A DNA stretch of 64,000 nt from Gammaproteobacteria bacterium (GCA_018819515.1 JAHJPX010000008.1:124001-188000), one strand, 5' to 3'; positions 53,461 to 63,640 are shown, counted from the first letter of the stretch. The notes: generated by a model from the letters alone, not told the origin. A program made the numbers and translations.

Positions 53461-54261
53461 ATGACCGACCGCTACGTTGTAATCGGCAACCCGGTTGCCC
53501 ACTCGCAATCGCCGCGCATCCACGCCCTGTTCGCGGCTGCCACTGCCCAGGACATGGCCTACGCGACGCTGCCAGCGCCTCTCGACGGCTTTGCGGCGAC
53601 GGTGCGCGACTTCGTCGCCGGCGGCGGACGGGGCGCCAATGTCACGGTGCCATTCAAGGAAGAGGCTTTCCGTATCGCCACGCGCTTGTCCGATCGCGCG
53701 CAAGCCGCGGGCGCCGTCAATACGCTCACCTTTTCCGGAAACGGGATTCTTGGCGACAACACCGACGGCGCCGGACTGGTGCGCGACCTCAAATCCAACC
53801 TCGGCACCGACATTTCCGGCAAGCGCGTGTTGCTGCTCGGCGCGGGCGGCGCGGCGCGCGGGGTAATCCTCCCGTTGCTCGGCGAACGGCCGTCGCAACT
53901 GCTGATCGCCAACCGCACCGCCGACAAGGCACTGGCGCTCGCCCGCGATTTCGACGGCTGCGAGGGTTGCGGCCTGGAGGCGCTCGACGGTCGCCCATTC
54001 GATCTGATCATCAACGCCACCTCGGCCGGACTCACGGGTGGCGTGTCGCCACGGCTGACTTTTCGCTACGCGCCGGACGCGCTGGCCTACGACATGATCT
54101 ACGGCCGGGAAACGGACTTCCTGCGCCAGGCGACCGCGGCAGGTGCCAGAACCGCCGACGGCCTGGGCATGCTGGTCGAGCAGGCAGCCGAAGCCTTTCT
54201 GGTCTGGCGGGGCATCCGTCCCGAAACAGCGCCCGTGCTCGCGGAGTTGCGCGGCGCATGA
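53461..54261 (+). CDS. aroE: Shikimate dehydrogenase AroE
   Basis: 266 aa. NPVAHSQSPRIH, NVTVPFKEEA, NTDGAGL and GAGGAARGV mark the substrate and NADP sites. Reduces 3-dehydroshikimate. A repeat copy (54040-54062) encodes GVSPRLTF right after the conserved NATSAGL, a surface loop. Overlaps mtgA by 4 bp. Confidence 0.95.
   Translation: MTDRYVVIGNPVAHSQSPRIHALFAAATAQDMAYATLPAPLDGFAATVRDFVAGGGRGANVTVPFKEEAFRIATRLSDRAQAAGAVNTLTFSGNGILGDNTDGAGLVRDLKSNLGTDISGKRVLLLGAGGAARGVILPLLGERPSQLLIANRTADKALALARDFDGCEGCGLEALDGRPFDLIINATSAGLTGGVSPRLTFRYAPDALAYDMIYGRETDFLRQATAAGARTADGLGMLVEQAAEAFLVWRGIRPETAPVLAELRGA
54040..54062 (-). repeat. Dispersed 23-bp repeat, copy 13, inside aroE
   Basis: GGCGTGTCGC ... 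GGCTGACTTT, translated as GVSPRLTF, the same peptide as in hemW. Confidence 0.8.
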
Positions 54262-54953
54262 CGCGAACACCGAAGTGGCTCAAGCGCGGTCTGTTGGGCC
54301 TGATCGCGTTGTTGGTGCTCTGGCAGGGCTGGTACCTGGCCTGGGTCGTCTGGTGGCGCTGGTTCGATCCGGACATGACGGCCTTCATGAGTCACCGCCT
54401 GGAGCAACTTCAGGAAAAGAGGCCGAACGCGGAACTCCGCCACCAGTGGGTACCCTACGCGCACATCTCCAGTAATCTCAAGCGCGCCGTAATCGCCGCC
54501 GAAGACGACAAGTTCATCGACCATGAGGGCTTCGACTGGGAAGGCATGCAGAAGGCGCTAGAGAAGAACCTGAAGAAAGGCAAGGTGGTCGCCGGCGGCT
54601 CCACCATCTCGCAGCAACTAGCGAAGAACCTGTTTCTCTCTGCCACCAAGAGCCCGTGGCGCAAGGCGCAGGAAGCGGTCATCACGGTCTGGCTGGAGCT
54701 GCTTTGGGACAAGCGGCGCATCCTTGAGGTCTACCTGAACTCGGTGGAATGGGGGCAGGGCGTCTTCGGCGCCGAAGCGGCAGCCCGACGCTATTACGGC
54801 ACCCACGCCGGCAATCTGTCGACCGACCAGGCGGCGCGGCTGGCCGTGATGCTGCCGGCCCCACGTCGTTTTGAACGCAACCGCTATTCGGAGTTCATGA
54901 ACCGGCGCACGCAACTGATTTTGGCGCGCATGCCGTACTCGGAAATCCCCTAA
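54258..54953 (+). CDS. mtgA: Monofunctional peptidoglycan glycosyltransferase MtgA
   Basis: 231 aa. One membrane helix (residues 10-33) and a GT51 domain with EDDKFIDHEGFDW (catalytic Glu) and GGSTISQQLAKNLF. Polymerises lipid II. Fits next to uppP in envelope metabolism. Confidence 0.95.
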   Translation: MTRTPKWLKRGLLGLIALLVLWQGWYLAWVVWWRWFDPDMTAFMSHRLEQLQEKRPNAELRHQWVPYAHISSNLKRAVIAAEDDKFIDHEGFDWEGMQKALEKNLKKGKVVAGGSTISQQLAKNLFLSATKSPWRKAQEAVITVWLELLWDKRRILEVYLNSVEWGQGVFGAEAAARRYYGTHAGNLSTDQAARLAVMLPAPRRFERNRYSEFMNRRTQLILARMPYSEIP

Positions 54954-55001
54954 CAATCCCAGACGCGTAGAATCTCGTCGCTTGAGCGAAAGCGATGCGA
55001 C

Positions 55002-56450
55002 ATGGCCGAAACCGAGGAATTCCCTCACCAGGATCAAGATGAGTTGCTGACGCACCTGAGAGAGGTGCAGCAGCTCCTGTCGCGTCATCGCCTGGTCGAA
55101 GGATTGGTGCATCGGCAGGACATGCCCCGCCACGACCTGGTGGAAAACCTGGTGCACAAGCAGCATCTGGCGGAGCTCCGGAACAAGCTCGATAGCCTCC
55201 ACCCGGCAGACATCGCTTATCTGCTCGAAGCGCTGCCGCGGGAAGACCGTCTACTGGTCTGGGATCTGGTCAAGGCCGACCGCGACGGCGAGATCCTGCT
55301 CGAAGTCTCGGATGCGGTACGCGAGTCGCTTATCGAGACGATGGAGCCGGCCGAGCTGATCGCCGTCGCCGAACAGCTCGATGCCGACGAACTGGCCGAC
55401 CTGGCACCCGATCTGCCCCAAGAGGTCATCGACGACCTGTTCCGTTCCCTGGACGGCGAAGAACGCGAGCAATTGCGCGCCGCCATGTCGTACGCCGAGG
55501 GTTCGGTCGGTGCGCTGATGGATTTCGACTATGTTTCGGTGCGCGAGGATATCAGCCTCGAGGTCGTACTGCGCTATCTGCGCCGCTTCGACGAATTGCC
55601 CGATCATACCGACCAGCTCTTTGTCGTCGACCGGGAAGCGCGCCTGCGCGGCGTGCTCCCGCTCAACGTGCTGCTGGTCAACGACCCCGACGTGGAAGTC
55701 GGTGACCTGATGCAGACCGACGCACTGACCTTGCAGGCGTCCGACAGTGCCAACCACGCGGCCACAGCTTTCGAGCGGTATGATCTGGTTTCGGCCCCCG
55801 TGACCGACGGCACCGACAAGCTGGTCGGGCGCGTGACAGTCAACGCGGTTCTCGACCACATCCGCGAGGCAGCCGAAGCCGAACAGCTGGCGCAGGCCGG
55901 CCTCCACGAAGAAGAAGACATATTCGCCTCGATCTGGGACTCGGTGAAAAACCGCTGGCGATGGCTGGCCATCAACCTGATCACGGCTTTCATCGCCTCG
56001 CGCGTCATCGGCCTGTTCGAGGATTCGATCGAGAAACTGGTCGCGCTGGCGGCGTTAATGCCCATCGTCGCCGGTATCGGCGGCAACTCGGGCAACCAGA
56101 CCATCACCATGATCGTCAGGGCAATCGCCCTTGGCCAGGTCGGCGAGGATTCCGAGCGTCGGCTGCTGCACAAGGAAGTCGGCGTCGCAATGCTGAACGG
56201 GCTGATCTGGGGCAGCCTTATCGGCCTCCTTGCGTGGTGGCTCTACAAGGATGTCCGGCTCGGCGCAGTCATGACGGCGGCCATGACCCTCAACCTGCTG
56301 GTGGCCGCGACCGTCGGCGTGGTCATCCCCATGACGTTGCGCAAGCTCGGGCGCGACCCTGCCATGGGCGCGTCGGTCATGATCACCGCGGTGACGGATT
56401 CCGGAGGATTTTTCATCTTTCTGGGCCTGGCAACGCTTTTCCTGCTTTAA
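55002..56450 (+). CDS. mgtE: Magnesium transporter MgtE
   Basis: 482 aa. N domain with LHPADIAYLLEALPREDRL, two CBS domains (about 160-285), a plug helix, and five membrane helices with GIGGNSGNQ and AVTDSGGFFIFLGLA. Mg2+ channel gated by cytosolic Mg2+. Confidence 0.94.
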   Translation: MAETEEFPHQDQDELLTHLREVQQLLSRHRLVEGLVHRQDMPRHDLVENLVHKQHLAELRNKLDSLHPADIAYLLEALPREDRLLVWDLVKADRDGEILLEVSDAVRESLIETMEPAELIAVAEQLDADELADLAPDLPQEVIDDLFRSLDGEEREQLRAAMSYAEGSVGALMDFDYVSVREDISLEVVLRYLRRFDELPDHTDQLFVVDREARLRGVLPLNVLLVNDPDVEVGDLMQTDALTLQASDSANHAATAFERYDLVSAPVTDGTDKLVGRVTVNAVLDHIREAAEAEQLAQAGLHEEEDIFASIWDSVKNRWRWLAINLITAFIASRVIGLFEDSIEKLVALAALMPIVAGIGGNSGNQTITMIVRAIALGQVGEDSERRLLHKEVGVAMLNGLIWGSLIGLLAWWLYKDVRLGAVMTAAMTLNLLVAATVGVVIPMTLRKLGRDPAMGASVMITAVTDSGGFFIFLGLATLFLL

Positions 56451-56522
56451 TTCTTCTCGCTTTGGTTTAAGATTCACTGCAATATCATCGTTATACGAAC
56501 ATTGCTTAACGGGAAACGGAAC

Positions 56523-57161
56523 ATGATCCGCCTTCTTCGGTTTCAAGCCACGCGCGTAGCGCTTCTGTCCTGCCTGCTCGGATTTTCCGTGACATCCGTT
56601 CACGCTCAGTCCCCCGAGCGCCTTAAAGCGGTCCTGTCCGATAGCGGCACTCATCAAGCCGCCATTGCAGGGGGGAAAAGAGCCTCGAGCTTCTGCGCCA
56701 ACTGCCACGGTGTTGACGGCAACAGCAAGTTGAGCGAGGTTCCCAACCTCGCGGGGCAAAATCCGATCTACCTGCTCAACCAAGTCAACAAGTTCTACAC
56801 CGGGGAGCGCAAGGATCCGTGGATGGAGCCAGCCATCAGGCTACTCAATGAATCCGAACGCCTGAATATCGTTGCCTACTTTACTGCGATGCGCGTCGTG
56901 CCCGCCCGTTCCGGATCGTACAGCCGAGCCGGAGAACAGTTGTTCCATCGGGTCTGCGCGCGTTGCCATGGTCCGCAGGCACTCGGCGGTGAGCGCTTTC
57001 CCCGGCTCGCCGGGCAGCAACACACCTATCTGATCCAGTCGCTGACACGCTACCGGGACCGCACCGGCACCCGCATGGAACCGGAAATGCTTGCGATGAC
57101 CGCCGGCTTGAGCGATTCGGACATCCGGGCACTGGCCGACTACCTTTCGGGACTGCGCTAG
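56523..57161 (+). CDS. Dihaem cytochrome c (c4-like), exported
   Basis: 212 aa. Signal peptide ending VHA, then two class I haem domains: CANCH with distal Met in DPWMEPA, and CARCH with RMEPEM. A periplasmic electron carrier, matured by the Ccm system upstream. Its TAG shares the CTAG palindrome with the stop of convergent hemL. Confidence 0.9.
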   Translation: MIRLLRFQATRVALLSCLLGFSVTSVHAQSPERLKAVLSDSGTHQAAIAGGKRASSFCANCHGVDGNSKLSEVPNLAGQNPIYLLNQVNKFYTGERKDPWMEPAIRLLNESERLNIVAYFTAMRVVPARSGSYSRAGEQLFHRVCARCHGPQALGGERFPRLAGQQHTYLIQSLTRYRDRTGTRMEPEMLAMTAGLSDSDIRALADYLSGLR

Positions 57162-58444
57162 GCCCTTTTCATTTCGGCAAACACCGATTCCGCCGCGGCA
57201 ACCGTCGCGGCGATGTCGGCATCAGTGTGCGCTGCGGAAACAAAGCCCGCTTCAAAGGCCGAAGGCGCCAGATAGACCCCCTTCTCCAGCATCGCGTGGA
57301 AAAAGCGATTGAATGCTGCCTTGTCCGACGCCATCACCTCGGCATAGGTCACCGGCGGATTGGCTGCAAAGTAAACGCCGAACATGCCGCCGACCGACTG
57401 CGCAGAGAAGACGATGCCCTGCCGCTTCGCGGCATCCAGCAGTCCATCGATCAGCGACTGAGTCCGCCCGGATAACGCCTCGTAAAATCCGCGGGCCTGT
57501 ACCTTCTCCAGAGTAGCCAGCCCCGCCGCCACGGATAGCGGGTTGCCGGATAGAGTACCTGCTTGATAGACCGGGCCGAGCGGCGCCACCTTCTCCATGA
57601 TCTCGCGTCGGCCGCCGAAGGCACCCAACGGCATGCCGCCACCCACCACTTTGCCGAAGGTTGAAAGGTCCGGCGTGATGCCGTACAGACCCTGGGCGCT
57701 GCCCAGGCCGACGCGGAACCCCGTCATCACCTCGTCGAAAATCAGCACGCTACCGTACTGGTCGCAGAGCTTGCGCATGGCGTCGAGAAAGTCGCGGCGC
57801 GGCGCGATCAGGTTCATGTTGCCGGCCACCGGCTCGACGATGATGCAGGCGATATCACGGCCTTGCTCATGAAAGACGCGCGCGAGTTCGTGCGGCGCGT
57901 TGTAGTCGAGCACCAGCGTGTCGCGGGCAAGATTGGCCGGCACGCCTTCCGAAGATGGATTGCCAAAGGTCAGTGCACCCGATCCGGCCTTGACCAGCAG
58001 GCTGTCGGCATGTCCATGGTAGCAACCCTCGAACTTGACGATTTTGTCGCGGCCGGTGAAGCCGCGCGCCAGACGAATCGCGCTCATGGTCGCCTCGGTA
58101 CCCGAGGACACCAGGCGGACCATGTCCATGCTTGGCACCAGCTTTACCAGCAGTTCAGCCAGTTCGATCTCGGCTTCGGTCGGCGCGCCAAACGAGAGGC
58201 CATTGGCAGCCGTGCGCTGAACTGCGGCCACCACGTCGGGATCGGCGTGACCAAGGATCAGCGGCCCCCATGAGCCAACGTAGTCGAGGTAGCGCTTGCC
58301 ATCGGCATCCCATACGCAGGCGCCTTCGCCCTTGGTGAAGAAGCGTGGCGTGCCACCGACGGAACGAAACGCCCGTACGGGCGAATTGACGCCGCCGGGA
58401 ATGGTTTTCTGGGCGCGGGCGAACAGATCTTCGTTGCGGGTCAT
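57158..58444 (-). CDS. hemL: Glutamate-1-semialdehyde 2,1-aminomutase
   Basis: 428 aa. PLP enzyme forming 5-aminolevulinate. FDEVMTGFRVG, PLP lysine in STFGKVVGGGMPLGAFGG, and QAGTLSGNPLSVAAG are intact. ATG 58444 (MTRNEDLFARAQK) chosen. Confidence 0.96.
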   Translation of the reverse strand: MTRNEDLFARAQKTIPGGVNSPVRAFRSVGGTPRFFTKGEGACVWDADGKRYLDYVGSWGPLILGHADPDVVAAVQRTAANGLSFGAPTEAEIELAELLVKLVPSMDMVRLVSSGTEATMSAIRLARGFTGRDKIVKFEGCYHGHADSLLVKAGSGALTFGNPSSEGVPANLARDTLVLDYNAPHELARVFHEQGRDIACIIVEPVAGNMNLIAPRRDFLDAMRKLCDQYGSVLIFDEVMTGFRVGLGSAQGLYGITPDLSTFGKVVGGGMPLGAFGGRREIMEKVAPLGPVYQAGTLSGNPLSVAAGLATLEKVQARGFYEALSGRTQSLIDGLLDAAKRQGIVFSAQSVGGMFGVYFAANPPVTYAEVMASDKAAFNRFFHAMLEKGVYLAPSAFEAGFVSAAHTDADIAATVAAAESVFAEMKRA

Positions 58445-58451
58445 GTCTTTG

Positions 58452-59099
58452 CTATTTCCTGTCGAACAGTTTCTGGAATTCCTCGGCGCGTCGCCCGATG
58501 TCCATTGCATCGAACAGATCGCTGACTACAGCCACCATGTCAGCGCCCGCCGCGAGTACCTGCGGAGCGTTCTTGATGTTGATACCACCGATCGCGGCGA
58601 CCGGTCCGCCGAAGCGGCGCTTCGCTTCGGCGAGCACCTCAATCGTGGCGCTGGCCGCCCCGGGTTTTGTTGTCGAGGGAAACATGCTGCCGACACCGAT
58701 GTAGTCTGCGCCCGCCTTGGCGGCAGCCTCGGCGCGTGCCGGGTCATCGTAGCAGGATACGCCCAGCAACCGCTTCGGCCCGAGCGCATCGCGCGCAGTC
58801 GCCAGATCGTGTCCAGGCAAGTCATCGCGCCCGACATGCGCCCCATCGGCACCGATTTCAATTGCCATCCAGACATCATCGTTGACGATCAGTTTGGCGC
58901 CATAGGCGCGGCAGATGCGAAGGAGTTCCGCCGCCTGGGCGCGCCGCAGTGGCGCAGGCGACTGCTTGTTCCGGTACTGCACCAATCGCACCCCGCCTTG
59001 GAGCGCCGCCTCGACCAGTGCCGACAGGCGCGGCAACAACCGGTCGTCGGGCGTAACGGCATAGAGGCCGCGCAGGTCGGCCGGAAAGTCAGTCGTCAC
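58452..59099 (-). CDS. thiE: Thiamine-phosphate synthase ThiE
   Basis: 215 aa from GTG 59099 (AGGAG before it, inside thiD). LRGLYAVTPD, LVQYRNK, VNDD, GAHVGRDDL, GVGSMFPSTTK and AIGGI are diagnostic. Joins HMP-PP and thiazole phosphate. Overlaps the thiD end by 11 bp. Confidence 0.94.
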   Translation of the reverse strand: MTTDFPADLRGLYAVTPDDRLLPRLSALVEAALQGGVRLVQYRNKQSPAPLRRAQAAELLRICRAYGAKLIVNDDVWMAIEIGADGAHVGRDDLPGHDLATARDALGPKRLLGVSCYDDPARAEAAAKAGADYIGVGSMFPSTTKPGAASATIEVLAEAKRRFGGPVAAIGGINIKNAPQVLAAGADMVAVVSDLFDAMDIGRRAEEFQKLFDRK

Positions 59100-59928
59100 C
59101 GCACTCCTCTTCCCCGCGCGCCCAGAAGAAACGGTCGGGAATATACTGCCCCATACCGGGTCGGAAACCTGCCGCCAGCGCATGCCATGTGTAGTCCTGC
59201 GCATCGCGCACCGCATCCTCGATCCCGAGACCGTTGGCAAGGTTGGCGGCAATCGCGGACGCCAATGTGCAGCCCGAACCGTGATAGCTGCCGGGCAGAC
59301 GCTCCCAGCTGTCCTCGCACACCCGACCTCGCTGTCCATACAGGGTGTTGGTGATCTGCAGCGTATTTTCGTGCGTACCGGTTACCAGCACGAACTCGGC
59401 GCCGGCATTGACCAGCCGCCGGGCGCATTCCGGCAGTGTCGGCCCATCCTCGCCTTCGTCCTCGTCCAGCACCAGTCGCCGCGCTTCCAGACTGTTCGGC
59501 GTCAGGACAGTCGTGCGCGGCAACAGTAAACCCAACATGGCGTCCACCATTTCGTCGTCGGCCAGTTGATCCCCGCGTCCCGAGGCCAGCACCGGGTCAA
59601 ACACCAGCGGGATACTCGGGTAGTCGTTGACGATCTCGGCGATCGCCGCAATCGTCTCGACGCTACAGAGCATGCCGAACTTGAACACCGTCACCGGAAT
59701 GTCTTCCAGCAACGCCCTCGCTTGGTCGGCCACCCAACCAGCGTCAACGGGCAGGACATCCTCGACGCCGGCCGTATCCTGGACCGTCAGGCCGGTTACT
59801 ACCGACAAGGGATGACATCCCAAGCTTGCCAGCGTCAGCAGGTCGGCCTGAACGCCTGCCCCCCCGGTGGGATCGGAGGCGGCAAAAGTCAACACGATCG
59901 GTGGCAGGAGTTCGGCGTCAGGAGGCAT
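59089..59928 (-). CDS. thiD: Hydroxymethylpyrimidine (phosphate) kinase ThiD
   Basis: 279 aa ribokinase-fold enzyme. LTFAASDPTGGAGVQADLLT at the N-terminus and GSYHGSGCTLASAIAA near the end. Phosphorylates HMP-P for ThiE. First gene of thiD-thiE-hemL. Confidence 0.95.
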   Translation of the reverse strand: MPPDAELLPPIVLTFAASDPTGGAGVQADLLTLASLGCHPLSVVTGLTVQDTAGVEDVLPVDAGWVADQARALLEDIPVTVFKFGMLCSVETIAAIAEIVNDYPSIPLVFDPVLASGRGDQLADDEMVDAMLGLLLPRTTVLTPNSLEARRLVLDEDEGEDGPTLPECARRLVNAGAEFVLVTGTHENTLQITNTLYGQRGRVCEDSWERLPGSYHGSGCTLASAIAANLANGLGIEDAVRDAQDYTWHALAAGFRPGMGQYIPDRFFWARGEEECGDD

Positions 59929-60066
59929 GGCGAGAATGGTCGATTCCGGCTGCTGGCCTGTTGCCGGCTCGGGGAGAAATGGGCATAGAATTCTATCTGA
60001 ATCGAGTCTTTGCTCGTTCGGCAGCGACGGTATCTCGATTGCATCTCAATATCCGGTCGCAAACCA

Positions 60067-60095
60067 TTGCCTAAACAGCATTTAGTATATAGTAT
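60067..60095 (+). promoter_or_regulatory. Possible promoter of the pil chemosensory operon
   Basis: TTGCCT (60067-60072), 17-bp spacer, TAGTAT (60090-60095), in an AT-rich stretch before pilG. The rest of the gap 59929-60160 holds nothing else I can name. Confidence 0.35.
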
Positions 60096-60160
60096 GACTA
60101 AGAGAAGGGCGGCGGCGTCGGGTTGGCGTTCGCGTGGCCCAAGGGAGGAGAAATCTCGGC

Positions 60161-60562
60161 GTGGGTGATGTGACCAATCCGAACAATGTCAAGGTGATGG
60201 TGATTGACGATTCGAACACCATCCGCAAGAGTGCCGAGATATTCCTCGTTCAGGCCGGCTATCAAGTCCTGCTGGCAGAGGATGGTTTCGACGCGCTAGC
60301 CAAGATCGCCGACCATCAGCCGGAAGTCATTTTCTGCGACATCCTGATGCCGCGGCTTGATGGCTACCAGACCTGTGCCCTTATCAAGAAAAACCCGCGC
60401 TTGTCGTCAACGCCGGTGATCATGCTTTCCTCCAAGGACGGCCTTTTCGACCGCGCCAGAGGCCGCATGGTTGGTTCCGATGAGTATCTGACCAAGCCCT
60501 TCACGAAGGACAGCCTACTGAAAACGGTTGCCGCCCACTTGGCGCGGCGCCACCAAGCGTAA
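60161..60562 (+). CDS. pilG: Twitching motility response regulator PilG
   Basis: 133 aa single receiver domain: VMVIDDSNTIRKSAEIFL, phospho-Asp in FCDILMPRLDGY, Lys in LTKPFTK. PilG transmits Pil-Chp signals to pilus extension. GTG 60161 chosen for the GGAGGAG 10 nt upstream. Confidence 0.92.
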   Translation: MGDVTNPNNVKVMVIDDSNTIRKSAEIFLVQAGYQVLLAEDGFDALAKIADHQPEVIFCDILMPRLDGYQTCALIKKNPRLSSTPVIMLSSKDGLFDRARGRMVGSDEYLTKPFTKDSLLKTVAAHLARRHQA

Positions 60563-60571
60563 GGAATAGCA

Positions 60572-60937
60572 ATGCCCGTCAAGAAAATTCTCGTCGTCGA
60601 TGATTCCCCCACTGAGCGTCACGTGCTGACCGAGATGCTGCTCAAGGCAGGCTACACAGTAATCGTTGCCGATAGCGGCGAGCAGGCAATCGAAGTCTCC
60701 AAGAAGGAGATTCCGGATTTGATTCTGATGGACGTGGTGATGCCAGGCATGAACGGGTATCAAGCCACCCGAACCATCACCCGCGAAGAAACCACGCGGC
60801 ATATTCCCGTCATCATGTGCACCAGCAAAGGCCAGGAAACAGACAGGATATGGGGTATGCGCCAAGGAGCACACGATTACATGGTCAAGCCGATCGATAG
60901 CGCGACGCTGCTGGCGAAGATCGCCGGACTCGGCTGA
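60572..60937 (+). CDS. pilH: Twitching motility response regulator PilH
   Basis: 121 aa receiver: ILVVDDSPTERHVLTEML, phospho-Asp in LILMDVVMPGMNGY, Lys in MVKPID. Second regulator of the Pil-Chp pathway, 9 bp after pilG. Confidence 0.93.
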   Translation: MPVKKILVVDDSPTERHVLTEMLLKAGYTVIVADSGEQAIEVSKKEIPDLILMDVVMPGMNGYQATRTITREETTRHIPVIMCTSKGQETDRIWGMRQGAHDYMVKPIDSATLLAKIAGLG

Positions 60938-60952
60938 CCCTAGGCTGCCGGC

Positions 60953-61465
60953 ATGGCAAAACGCATTAGTCTGAGGGAATTTCAGGAAAGCCTGTCCCAG
61001 CGCCTGACGTCCGCCCGTAGAGGCGAAGCGAGGCGGGCCTTGCTGGGCGTCGCGTCCGGCAGCGACTATTGGTTGCTCGACCTGTCCGACTCGGGAGAGG
61101 TCGTCCCGTTACCGCCGCTGACCTCGGTTCCGCTGACGAAATCCTGGTTTGCGGGAATCGCCAACATCCGTGGCACCTTGTATAGCGTCGTCGACTTTTC
61201 TGCGTTTCGCGGCCGGGAATCAACCCGGCGCAATGCCAATGCCCGCTTGCTTTTGGTTGGTGCGCGACACGGAACCAACAGTGCCCTGCTTGTCGATCGT
61301 ACCCTAGGCCTCAGAAGCATTGATGACCTTGAGCCGGCCTCCGCGGCCGGCCCCGGTGCAGCTTGGGCAGGCGATGTTCGGCAAGACGCCCAGGGGCGCA
61401 AGTGGACGCTACTGAAACTGCGGGAATTGCTGGTGGACCCCGCGTTCCTCGATGTCGGTTCATGA
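60953..61465 (+). CDS. pilI: CheW-like adaptor PilI
   Basis: 170 aa with a CheW fold (VPLTKSWFAGIANIRGTLYSVVDFSAF). Couples PilJ to the ChpA kinase. Confidence 0.9.
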   Translation: MAKRISLREFQESLSQRLTSARRGEARRALLGVASGSDYWLLDLSDSGEVVPLPPLTSVPLTKSWFAGIANIRGTLYSVVDFSAFRGRESTRRNANARLLLVGARHGTNSALLVDRTLGLRSIDDLEPASAAGPGAAWAGDVRQDAQGRKWTLLKLRELLVDPAFLDVGS

Positions 61466-61501
61466 TCACGAATATGTCGCCAACAAGGTTGGGAGAAACT
61501 C

Positions 61502-63628
61502 ATGGCATTTAAGCTTCCCTTCAAACGATCAGCATCCGGAGGCAAGTCGGGTTCGGGAGACCCGGCGTTCAGCACCGTGCTCGACATGCCCGGCGGTGCG
61601 ACAACCGGAAAAGGCGGTGGCGCCCTGTCATTGAGACGAAACCGGACGACTGCACAGCGATTGAATTTTTTGGGGATCGTATTCGGGATTTCCCTGTTGG
61701 TTGCCGTTCTTGCGTTCCTCCTTGAGGTCCAGCGGGAACGGGATGGTGACAACATGGTCGGCGCGGCCACGCACATGCGCACGCTTTCTCAGCAAATTGC
61801 CAAATCGACGCCTCTGGCACTCCAGGGCAGCGGAACCGCATTCCAGGAACTGCGCCAAGCCAAGGACCAGTTCTCCAGTTACGTGAATGCGCTATCGAGC
61901 GGCGGCGAAGTGGAAGGGCAGTCCGTCCCCCGCACGCCCGACGAGTACCGCGCTCAGCTGGACGCGACAATGGCGATCTGGGACAAGTCGGAGCAGAACG
62001 CTATCGACATGCTCGCGCAGGAAGGCAATCTGACCTCGCTGGGCAAGGCAGTAGCATTGCTCAACAGCAGAAACTCCGCGCTACAGGATCTCGCCGACGA
62101 CCTTATGACACACAAGCTCGGCAGCAGTTCGCGTGACGTGGGCGCAGCGAGCCAACTCGTCATGCTGACCCAGCGTATCGCCAAAAACGCCAACACGCTT
62201 CTGGCGGTCGAAGGGGTGCGCCCCGAGGTCGCGTTCCAGTTGGACAGGGACATCAACACATTTAGCGACAACATCGCCACGCTTCGCCAAGGCGCGGACG
62301 GCGCCACGCAGGCCAGGCTAACGGCGCTGGAGAATGAATTCAAGGTCCACCACGACGCACTGGCCGGTGTGCTCGGCAGCCTGCAGCGTCTGGTTGCATC
62401 AAAACAGGCTGGTGGCAAACTGCTTGCCGAAAGCTCGATTTTGCTCCAATCGGTCGACGACTTGGTGGCGGCGTACTCGCTGGAGGCCGCCGGCTCTCCG
62501 ATCGTGAAGTTGATCGCGCTTGTCGCCGCGATCTTCGCAATCGTATCGCTGGTCATGATCGTCCGGGTTTTCAACGCGGACGCCCGCGAACGCCGCGAAC
62601 AGGCCGAACGGCAACGCCGCGAGGCGGAAGCTTCCAAGGATGCGACGCAGGAAGCCATTCTGCGCTTGATGAACGAAATGGGCGATCTGGCCGACGGCGA
62701 CCTGACCGTGCGTGCCACGGTAACGGAAGACATCACGGGCGCGATTGCCGACTCGGTCAATTACACCATTGAAGAACTATCGGTACTGGTCAAGCGGATC
62801 AACGACGCCGCCGGTCGTCTCGCTACGGCTTCCCAATCCGCGCAAGCCACTTCGACCGAACTCCTTGGCGCCAGCCGACGCCAATCAGGCGAGATTCAGG
62901 ACGCCGGTGCCCAGGTGCTTGAGATGGCCCGTTCGATGGAGGAGGTTTCACGGCGCGCCACGGAATCAGCGCAAGTAGCGCGGCATTCTCTGGACGCAGC
63001 ACAAAAAGGCGCCGAGGCGGTAGAGAACTCCATCGCCGGCATGAACGACATTCGCGGTCAGATCCAGGAAACGTCAAAACGAATCAAACGCCTCGGCGAG
63101 TCGTCGCAGGAGATTGGTGAAATCGTCGAGCTGATCTCGGACATTACCGAGCAAACCAACGTGCTCGCCTTGAACGCTGCCATCCAGGCAGCTTCGGCGG
63201 GGGAAGCCGGCCGGGGCTTCTCGGTGGTCGCAGAAGAAGTGCAGCGCCTTGCCGAACGTTCAGCGGAGGCCACCAAGCAGATCGCGGCTATCGTAAAGAC
63301 GATTCAGGCCGACACACACGATGCCGTCTCGGCCATGGAAAACTCCACTCAGGGGGTCGTTGAAGGGGCTAAGCTTTCCGACGCCGCAGGCCAGGCACTA
63401 ACGGAAATCTCCACCGTATCAACCAACCTTGCCGGACTCATCGAGTACATCTCCAGTGACACACAGGCGCAGGCCACAACCGCCACCAACGTTGCCGCGA
63501 AGATGAAGGAAATTTTGAAGATTACCGAGCGCACCACGACCGGAACCCAACAAACCGCGACCTCAGTCGGCGAACTGGCCGATCTGGCCGTCGAACTGAA
63601 GGGTTCCGTTGCCGGCTTCAAGGTCTAA
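61502..63628 (+). CDS. pilJ: Type IV pilus methyl-accepting chemotaxis protein PilJ
   Basis: 708 aa. First membrane helix about residues 55-75, two periplasmic PilJ-type sensor repeats, second helix about 340-357, HAMP, and the signalling hairpin tip QTNVLALNAAIQAASAGEAGRGFSVVAEEV. Senses surface contact or ligands for twitching. Confidence 0.94.
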   Translation: MAFKLPFKRSASGGKSGSGDPAFSTVLDMPGGATTGKGGGALSLRRNRTTAQRLNFLGIVFGISLLVAVLAFLLEVQRERDGDNMVGAATHMRTLSQQIAKSTPLALQGSGTAFQELRQAKDQFSSYVNALSSGGEVEGQSVPRTPDEYRAQLDATMAIWDKSEQNAIDMLAQEGNLTSLGKAVALLNSRNSALQDLADDLMTHKLGSSSRDVGAASQLVMLTQRIAKNANTLLAVEGVRPEVAFQLDRDINTFSDNIATLRQGADGATQARLTALENEFKVHHDALAGVLGSLQRLVASKQAGGKLLAESSILLQSVDDLVAAYSLEAAGSPIVKLIALVAAIFAIVSLVMIVRVFNADARERREQAERQRREAEASKDATQEAILRLMNEMGDLADGDLTVRATVTEDITGAIADSVNYTIEELSVLVKRINDAAGRLATASQSAQATSTELLGASRRQSGEIQDAGAQVLEMARSMEEVSRRATESAQVARHSLDAAQKGAEAVENSIAGMNDIRGQIQETSKRIKRLGESSQEIGEIVELISDITEQTNVLALNAAIQAASAGEAGRGFSVVAEEVQRLAERSAEATKQIAAIVKTIQADTHDAVSAMENSTQGVVEGAKLSDAAGQALTEISTVSTNLAGLIEYISSDTQAQATTATNVAAKMKEILKITERTTTGTQQTATSVGELADLAVELKGSVAGFKV

Positions 63629-63640
63629 CGTAATCGATAC

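Noticed and set aside
59085..59101. Repeat-like word at the thiD/thiE junction (GAAAGTCAGTCGT)
   Set aside because: The second half does not match, and it encodes the start of ThiE and the end of ThiD; too weak to list.
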